Assembly: GCF_042678045.1 (NCBI RefSeq)
Contig: NZ_JBHUDI010000006.1
Span: 1-64,000 of the forward strand
Direction: 5' to 3'
Origin: Natrinema amylolyticus_A
Lineage (GTDB): Archaea > Halobacteriota > Halobacteria > Halobacteriales > Natrialbaceae
Length of the DNA: 64,000 nucleotides
The first letter of the stretch is position 1. Every line of letters begins with the position of its first letter. The notes beneath the pieces are model-generated. The model had not been told where the DNA came from and searched no databases. It worked only from the letters and a program-made list of their open reading frames with translations. Positions 59,387-64,000 of the stretch are shown piece after piece. The position numbers and the translations under genes were made by a program.

Positions 59387-60406
59387 TCACCGAACCGCAC
59401 GGACGCCGAACGCCGACACCGACAGCCCGCCGATCAGAATCGGCATCCAGTAGATCGCACCCCGGAAGATGAGGACCGCTGCGGTGATGGCGGACGCTGG
59501 GATGCCGGTCGTCGGCACGAGCAGCGTGACGAACGCGGCCTCGATACTGCCGAGCCCACCCGGCAGCGGTGCAGCGCCCGCGAGGTTCGCGAGCGGGATG
59601 ACAAAGAGCAGGACGTACGCCGAGACGTCGTACCCAATCGCGGCGAACGCCACTGTGAGCGCGGCCGTCTGAAAGAGCCAGCCACACAGCGACAGACCGA
59701 TGATTGCGGCCAGTCGCCACCGGTCCGTCGCCACGCGTTCGATGTTCTCGAAGAACCGGCCCAGGCGGTCGGCGATGTCTTCCTCGAGCGTCTCGGAGTC
59801 GAAGCGCTCGAGTCCGAGCCGGCCGAGTCGTGGCGCGACGATTGCGGGGAGTCGCTCGACGATCGTCCGGTGGTACCGCCACACGAGCGCCATTACGAGG
59901 ACGATGCCCGCGATCAGGACGATCGCCGAGCCGACGGCCGTCTCGAGGCGCTGGCCGATCGCCGCGGTGGTCGCGTAGTAGCCGACGCCCACGAGGATCA
60001 GCGCGATCGAGGGGACGACGTTGATGACGTCGACGGTCGCGATTCCGACGAGGCTGGTCTCGTAGCGGGCGTCGGCGGTCTTCGAGATGAGCAAGGCGGC
60101 GATCGGCTCGCCGCCGGCCTGCCCGAACGGAGTGACGTTGTTCGCGAAGACGGCTCCCGCATAGACGAGAAACGACTTGCCGACTGGGATCCCGATGCCG
60201 AGCGAGGCCAGCACGGTCCGCAACATTAGACTCCAGGCGGCCAGCCAGCCGAGCGCGAGCGCGAACGTCGCGACGACCAAGGAGGGCGTCGCCGACAGCA
60301 ACGAGTCGAGAACGTCACGGACACCAACGAGGAAAAAGAGGATCGCGAAGGCCGCGACCGCGCCGGCGATTCCGATAACGAATGCCCGCCGATTGCGCTC
60401 GTCCAT
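59387..60406 (-). CDS. UPF0104/lysylphosphatidylglycerol synthase-like transmembrane protein
   Basis: A 339-residue membrane protein with eight or more helices. NNVTPFGQAGGEPIAALLIS near residue 89 and a second PLPGGLGSIEAAFVTLLVPTTG near 285 are the two re-entrant motifs of this family. Members include the membrane part of AglD-type glycosyltransferases and MprF flippases. With surface-glycan genes starting divergently 115 bp away, a role in flipping or transferring lipid-linked sugar is plausible. Confidence 0.85.
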   Translation of the reverse strand: MDERNRRAFVIGIAGAVAAFAILFFLVGVRDVLDSLLSATPSLVVATFALALGWLAAWSLMLRTVLASLGIGIPVGKSFLVYAGAVFANNVTPFGQAGGEPIAALLISKTADARYETSLVGIATVDVINVVPSIALILVGVGYYATTAAIGQRLETAVGSAIVLIAGIVLVMALVWRYHRTIVERLPAIVAPRLGRLGLERFDSETLEEDIADRLGRFFENIERVATDRWRLAAIIGLSLCGWLFQTAALTVAFAAIGYDVSAYVLLFVIPLANLAGAAPLPGGLGSIEAAFVTLLVPTTGIPASAITAAVLIFRGAIYWMPILIGGLSVSAFGVRAVR

Positions 60407-60521
60407 GGCGGGTATGGACCATCAGCAAACTTGAAACATCTGATTGGCACCGACGCAATCAGCGCGTATCGCGTCGGTCCCTTCAATCGATTTATTTGCG
60501 TGGAGAGAAGTGTAACCGGTA

Positions 60522-62099
60522 ATGGACAGGACTCGCCAGTCGAACGTCCTCTTCGTCGTTCTGGATACGGTCCGGAAGGATCGCCTCGAGCCGTACGGGT
60601 ACGAGCGGGCGACGACGCCGGAACTCTCGCGGTTTGCCGAGGAAGCGACCGTCTTCGAATCGGCGATTGCACCCGCGCCGTGGACGCTGCCGGTGCACGC
60701 CTCGCTGTTTACCGGCCTGTATCCGAGCCAGCACGGGGCCGATCAGGGGAGTCCGTACCTCGACGGTGATACGACGCTCGCGTCGGTCCTGTCGGCGGCC
60801 GGCTACGACACGGCGTGTTACTCCTCGAACGCCTGGATCACCCCCTACACCGGCCTCACCGACGGGTTCGACGCCCAGGACTCCTTCTTCGAGGTGCTGC
60901 CCGGCGACGTCCTCTCGGGGCCGCTCGCGAGTGCATGGCAGACGATCAACGACAACGACTACCTCCGTGATCTGGCATCGAAGCTCGTTCACCTCGGCGC
61001 GATGGCCCACTCGAAACTCGCCAGCGGCGAGAGTGCCGACTCGAAGACGCCGTCGGTCATCGACCGCACGAAGTCCTTCATCGACGATAGCGAGAGCGAC
61101 GACGGCTGGTTCGCGTTCGTCAACCTGATGGACGCCCACCTGCCCTATTATCCGCCCGAGGAGTACCGCGAGGAGTTCGCTCCCGGCGTCGATCCCTCCG
61201 AGGTGTGCCAGAACTCGAAGGAGTTCAACTCGGGTGCACGGGACATCGACGACGAGGAGTGGGAGTCGATCCGCGGGCTCTACGACGCCGAGATCGCCCA
61301 CATGGACGCCGAGCTCGGCCGCCTGTTCGACTGGCTGCGCGAGACCGGCCAGTGGGAGGACACGACCGTCGTCGTTGCCGCCGACCACGGCGAACTCCAC
61401 GGCGAACACGACCTCTACGGCCACGAGTTCGCCCTCTACGACCAGCTCATCAACGTCCCGCTGCTGATCAAACACCCGGATCTCGAGGCCGACCGCCGCG
61501 ACGATCTCGTCGAGTTGCTCGACTGCTATCACACGGTACTGGACGCGCTGAACGTCGATCCCGATACAGTGGACCTGCCGGACGACGACGGCGGAGTCGT
61601 CGCCCGCGATCCGACGCGCTCGCTGCTCGCCGACGAGTACCGTGCCTTCGACGAGGCTGCTGAGCTCGACGCTGGGCAACGGGCGGTTCTCGAGGGCGAC
61701 GACGCGGCCGACTACGCGTTCGTCGAGTACGCCCAGCCGGTCATCGAACTGCACCACCTGGAGGAGAAAGCGGGCGAGGCCGGCATCGAGCTCCCCGATG
61801 ACCACCGCGCGTACTCGCGGCTGCGGGCCGCCCGGAGCACGGATTCGAAGTACGTCCGTGCGGACCGGATCCCCGACGAGGGCTATCGCCTCGACGAGGA
61901 CCCCGACGAGAAATCGCCCGTCGGGCCGGCTGACGACGAGGTCGTCGCCGCGACCGAACGCGCACTCGCCCGGTTCGAGGCAAACGTCGGCGGCGCGTGG
62001 GACGATCCGTCCGAGACCGATACCGACGACATCGACGCCCTCGAGGAAGCCGACGAAGAGACTCGCGACCGGCTTCGGGAGCTTGGCTATCTCGAGTAG
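60522..62099 (+). CDS. sulfatase-fold (alkaline phosphatase superfamily) protein
   Basis: A 525-residue protein. Asp15 (VVLDTVRKD) and ADHGELHGEH (about 288-297) bind metal as in sulfatases and phosphoglycerol transferases. The nucleophile segment reads PWTLPVHASLFTGLYPSQHG, with Thr55 where sulfatases have the formylglycine-forming Cys/Ser, and His59 instead of Arg. The Thr nucleophile resembles lipoteichoic-acid synthase-type and phosphoethanolamine transferases. No signal peptide is seen, so the substrate may be cytoplasmic. The C-terminal ERLRELGYLE is family-typical. Confidence 0.85.
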   Translation: MDRTRQSNVLFVVLDTVRKDRLEPYGYERATTPELSRFAEEATVFESAIAPAPWTLPVHASLFTGLYPSQHGADQGSPYLDGDTTLASVLSAAGYDTACYSSNAWITPYTGLTDGFDAQDSFFEVLPGDVLSGPLASAWQTINDNDYLRDLASKLVHLGAMAHSKLASGESADSKTPSVIDRTKSFIDDSESDDGWFAFVNLMDAHLPYYPPEEYREEFAPGVDPSEVCQNSKEFNSGARDIDDEEWESIRGLYDAEIAHMDAELGRLFDWLRETGQWEDTTVVVAADHGELHGEHDLYGHEFALYDQLINVPLLIKHPDLEADRRDDLVELLDCYHTVLDALNVDPDTVDLPDDDGGVVARDPTRSLLADEYRAFDEAAELDAGQRAVLEGDDAADYAFVEYAQPVIELHHLEEKAGEAGIELPDDHRAYSRLRAARSTDSKYVRADRIPDEGYRLDEDPDEKSPVGPADDEVVAATERALARFEANVGGAWDDPSETDTDDIDALEEADEETRDRLRELGYLE

Positions 62100-62224
62100 C
62101 ACATCGATTCGACGGTGAACTTGACCGACGGGAGAGCGTGTAGCTGGCGCGAAAATAGTGTTCTGAGTGACTTTCTGGGAACCAACAAGAATACATAGGT
62201 CGGCTCGCAAGGTAGCCGCAACGA

Positions 62225-63082
62225 ATGGACGACCAGCACTTCCTCGAGTCGGAGTGGGACTACTGTCTCGTGCTGGATGCGTGTCGGTACGACGTGTTCA
62301 GCGAGGTCTACGACGAGTATCTCGACGGGACGCTGGAAAAGCGCTGGAGCGTCGGCTCGTCGACGCCGGAGTGGGCCTATCGGACCTTCACCGACGAACA
62401 CGACATCGCGTACTTCTCGGGGAACCCGTTCATCAACGACCTCGGGATCCCGCTGAACGAACTCAAGTGGGGCGCCAGTTGTGACTACGAGTGGTCGGCC
62501 TCGAATCACATCAGCAACGTCTTCGACGTGTGGAAATCCGGCTGGGACGACGACCTCGGCACGGTTCCACCGGACAGTATCGGGGAGGCGTTCTACAACA
62601 ACCAGGACGCCGTCGAGGAGGCCGACCGGACGGTGCTGCACTACATGCAGCCCCACGCACCCTACCTCGCCCGTGGCAAGGGACAGAAGCTCAAACAGAT
62701 CCAGAAGGGGATCCGGAAACAGGAGGAAGCCGAGGAAAGCGACGACAGCGGCGGTGCGCTCGCCTCGCTCGGCGATACGCTCCGGCCGAAAGTCGAGGAC
62801 AAACTCGAGGGCAGCGAACTCGCACAGAAGGCGGGACTGTGGCTCGAGCTCGATCCCACCGAGGTCGTCACGAACGGCACCCGCGAGGCAGCGATGGCCC
62901 TCTACGAGGAGAACCTGCGGATCGCCCTCGAGTCCGTCGCCGACCTCGTCGACGAACTCGACGGCACCGTCATCGTGACCGCAGACCACGGCGAAGCCTT
63001 CGGCGAAGAGGGCGTCTGGGAACACCACATCGAGACGCACATCCCGGCACTCATGGAAGTGCCGTGGCTCGAAGTCGAGTGA
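62225..63082 (+). CDS. second alkaline-phosphatase-superfamily protein, short form
   Basis: A 285-residue relative of the gene upstream. Asp18 in CLVLDACRYDVF and TADHGEAFGEEG near residue 256 supply metal ligands, and GSSTPEW (about residues 46-52) holds the likely Ser/Thr nucleophile. VLHYMQPHAPYL carries a further His. The C-terminal His of the metal site is in WEHHIETHIP. It is shorter because the C-terminal subdomain is missing. This form is common in archaeal polysaccharide clusters. It shares direction with the preceding gene and the glycosyltransferase. Confidence 0.78.
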   Translation: MDDQHFLESEWDYCLVLDACRYDVFSEVYDEYLDGTLEKRWSVGSSTPEWAYRTFTDEHDIAYFSGNPFINDLGIPLNELKWGASCDYEWSASNHISNVFDVWKSGWDDDLGTVPPDSIGEAFYNNQDAVEEADRTVLHYMQPHAPYLARGKGQKLKQIQKGIRKQEEAEESDDSGGALASLGDTLRPKVEDKLEGSELAQKAGLWLELDPTEVVTNGTREAAMALYEENLRIALESVADLVDELDGTVIVTADHGEAFGEEGVWEHHIETHIPALMEVPWLEVE

Positions 63083-63184
63083 GACCGCCGCGCTCGACCA
63101 GCGGCAACCGCACCGATCACCACGGTCTCGTGACGAACACACGGCGACAGCAGTAACCCGTCCGACTCACAGAGGGTCTCCGGT

Positions 63185-64000
63185 ATGAAAATCAGTCACT
63201 ACTTCGAACTCGAATCCCACGTCACCGGCGGCATCCACGAGTCGGTCGTCCACCAGCGGAAGATGCTGGATCGGCTGGACCTGACCTATACGACCGAGCC
63301 GACGCTCGAGGCCGACGTCTTCCACTGTAACCTCATGGGGCCGCGCTCGGTCTGGTACGCACGGCAGGCGCGATCGAAGGGGGTGCCGGTCGTCGCCAAC
63401 ACCCACGTGACCGCCGAGGACTTCGGCGACAGCTTTCGGTTCACGAACACCCTCGCGAAGCCGCTCAAGCCGTATCTCGAGTGGGCCTACGGGCTGGCCG
63501 ACGCGCTCGTCTGTCCGTCCGAGTACAACCAGGACCTGATCGAGACGTACACGGAGACGCCGACGACGGTTGTCTCGAACGGCGTCGACCGGTCGAAGCT
63601 CGCAGGGTTCGAATCGCTCGAGGACGAGTACCGCGAGCGATACGACCTCGAGTCACCGACCGTCTTCCTCGTCGGCCACGTCATCAAACGCAAGGGCCTC
63701 AAAACGTTCGTCGAACTGGCACGCCGGCTGCCGGACCTGGATTTCGCCTGGTTCGGGCCGCTGGATCTCTCCCTGAAGGGCCGTGAGACGACGGCGCTGA
63801 TCGAGAACGCCCCGGATAACTGTACGTTCACCGGCTACGTCGACGACATCCGCGGGGCGTACGCGGCGGGTGACGTCTTCTGTTTTCCGACCCACGAGGA
63901 AAACGAGGGGATCGCGTTGCTCGAGGCCATGGCCGCTGGCAAACCGGTTCTCGTCCGCGACATCGAGACGTTCTCGTGGCTCGAGGACGGCAAGGACTGT
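63185..64000 (+). CDS. family 4 glycosyltransferase, cut by the window edge
   Basis: The first 272 residues of a GT-B glycosyltransferase; it runs off the right edge without a stop. SHVTGGIHESVVHQRKML is the N-terminal acceptor loop, ADALVCPSEYNQDLIETY and VVSNGVD precede the nucleotide-sugar domain, LVGHVIKRKGLKTFVELARRLP opens it, and the E-x7-E motif is HEENEGIALLEAMAAGKPVL. It should add a sugar from a nucleotide donor to a glycan or lipid carrier, most likely as part of a surface glycan locus continuing to the right. Confidence 0.9.
   Translation, partial: MKISHYFELESHVTGGIHESVVHQRKMLDRLDLTYTTEPTLEADVFHCNLMGPRSVWYARQARSKGVPVVANTHVTAEDFGDSFRFTNTLAKPLKPYLEWAYGLADALVCPSEYNQDLIETYTETPTTVVSNGVDRSKLAGFESLEDEYRERYDLESPTVFLVGHVIKRKGLKTFVELARRLPDLDFAWFGPLDLSLKGRETTALIENAPDNCTFTGYVDDIRGAYAAGDVFCFPTHEENEGIALLEAMAAGKPVLVRDIETFSWLEDGKDC

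Noticed and set aside
60492..62210. A 572-codon minus-strand frame opposite the sulfatase-fold gene
   Set aside because: Shadow frame in GC-rich DNA; the plus strand shows all superfamily motifs.
1..64000. CRISPR arrays, rRNA genes, additional tRNAs, prophage structural genes
   Set aside because: No regularly spaced short repeats, rRNA motifs, further cloverleaf sequences or phage-type genes were seen on either strand. The repeated palindromes are dispersed, not arrayed.

Overview
The window is a GC-rich haloarchaeal chromosome segment, most like the Natrialbales group (the order is an inference). The evidence is: strongly acidic predicted proteins; many genes with a TATA-like box about 25 bp before the start codon and no ribosome binding site; and archaeal or halobacterial markers. 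These markers are CofD (F420 biosynthesis), archaeal-type S-adenosylmethionine synthetase, archaeal triosephosphate isomerase, MBF1, ATP-dependent DNA ligase, a cupredoxin lipoprotein, bacterio-opsin-activator (HTH-10) regulators, HalOD1 proteins, and a tRNA-Trp gene with a guide-RNA intron.

Layout. 0.1-12 kb: metabolism (gamma carbonic anhydrase, amidohydrolase, HD phosphohydrolase, cofD with a TIM-barrel partner, flavin oxidase, GCS2-like ligase, ZIP transporter, thiamine-binding protein, a proteasome-beta-like protein without its catalytic threonine, SAM synthetase). 12-17 kb: methyltransferase, cupredoxin, an HTH-10 regulator paired with a HalOD1 protein, DNA ligase, rhodanese. 17-21 kb: the run hisC - adenylate kinase - CDP-alcohol phosphotransferase - mbf1 - tpiA. 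21.5-23 kb: a TIR/zinc-ribbon protein convergent with a zinc-ribbon J-domain protein. 24-31 kb: ornithine cyclodeaminase homologue, DHH phosphoesterase, Hsp20, DJ-1/PfpI, metallo-deacylase, a decayed tnpB, a COG1325 RNA-binding protein. 30.9-45.5 kb: TetR-MATE operon with a palindromic operator, antiporter, YcaO fusion, cmk, sodium:solute symporter operon, acyl-CoA ligase, guaB. 45.5-47 kb: tRNA-Trp followed by a gene-poor stretch with a duplicated tRNA 3' end. 47-60 kb: membrane proteins, an orphan DNA methyltransferase, a second HTH-10/HalOD1 pair, UspA, an arylsulfotransferase-like protein, two DUF457-like proteins. 59.4-64 kb: start of a probable cell-surface glycan locus (UPF0104 flippase-like protein, two alkaline-phosphatase-superfamily proteins, a glycosyltransferase cut by the window edge).

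The most distinctive non-coding feature is two families of extragenic palindromic repeats. Family A (about 82 bp; six full copies, one half copy and one decayed copy) lies mostly at gene 3' ends, and in five cases its terminal bases are part of a TGA stop codon. Family B (about 107 bp, three copies) has imperfect inverted ends around a second palindrome; in one copy the core is flipped relative to the ends. Remnants of IS200/IS605 (IS1341-type) right ends, which in intact elements encode the TnpB guide RNA, occur at about 29.4 and 36.5 kb and possibly at the left edge.
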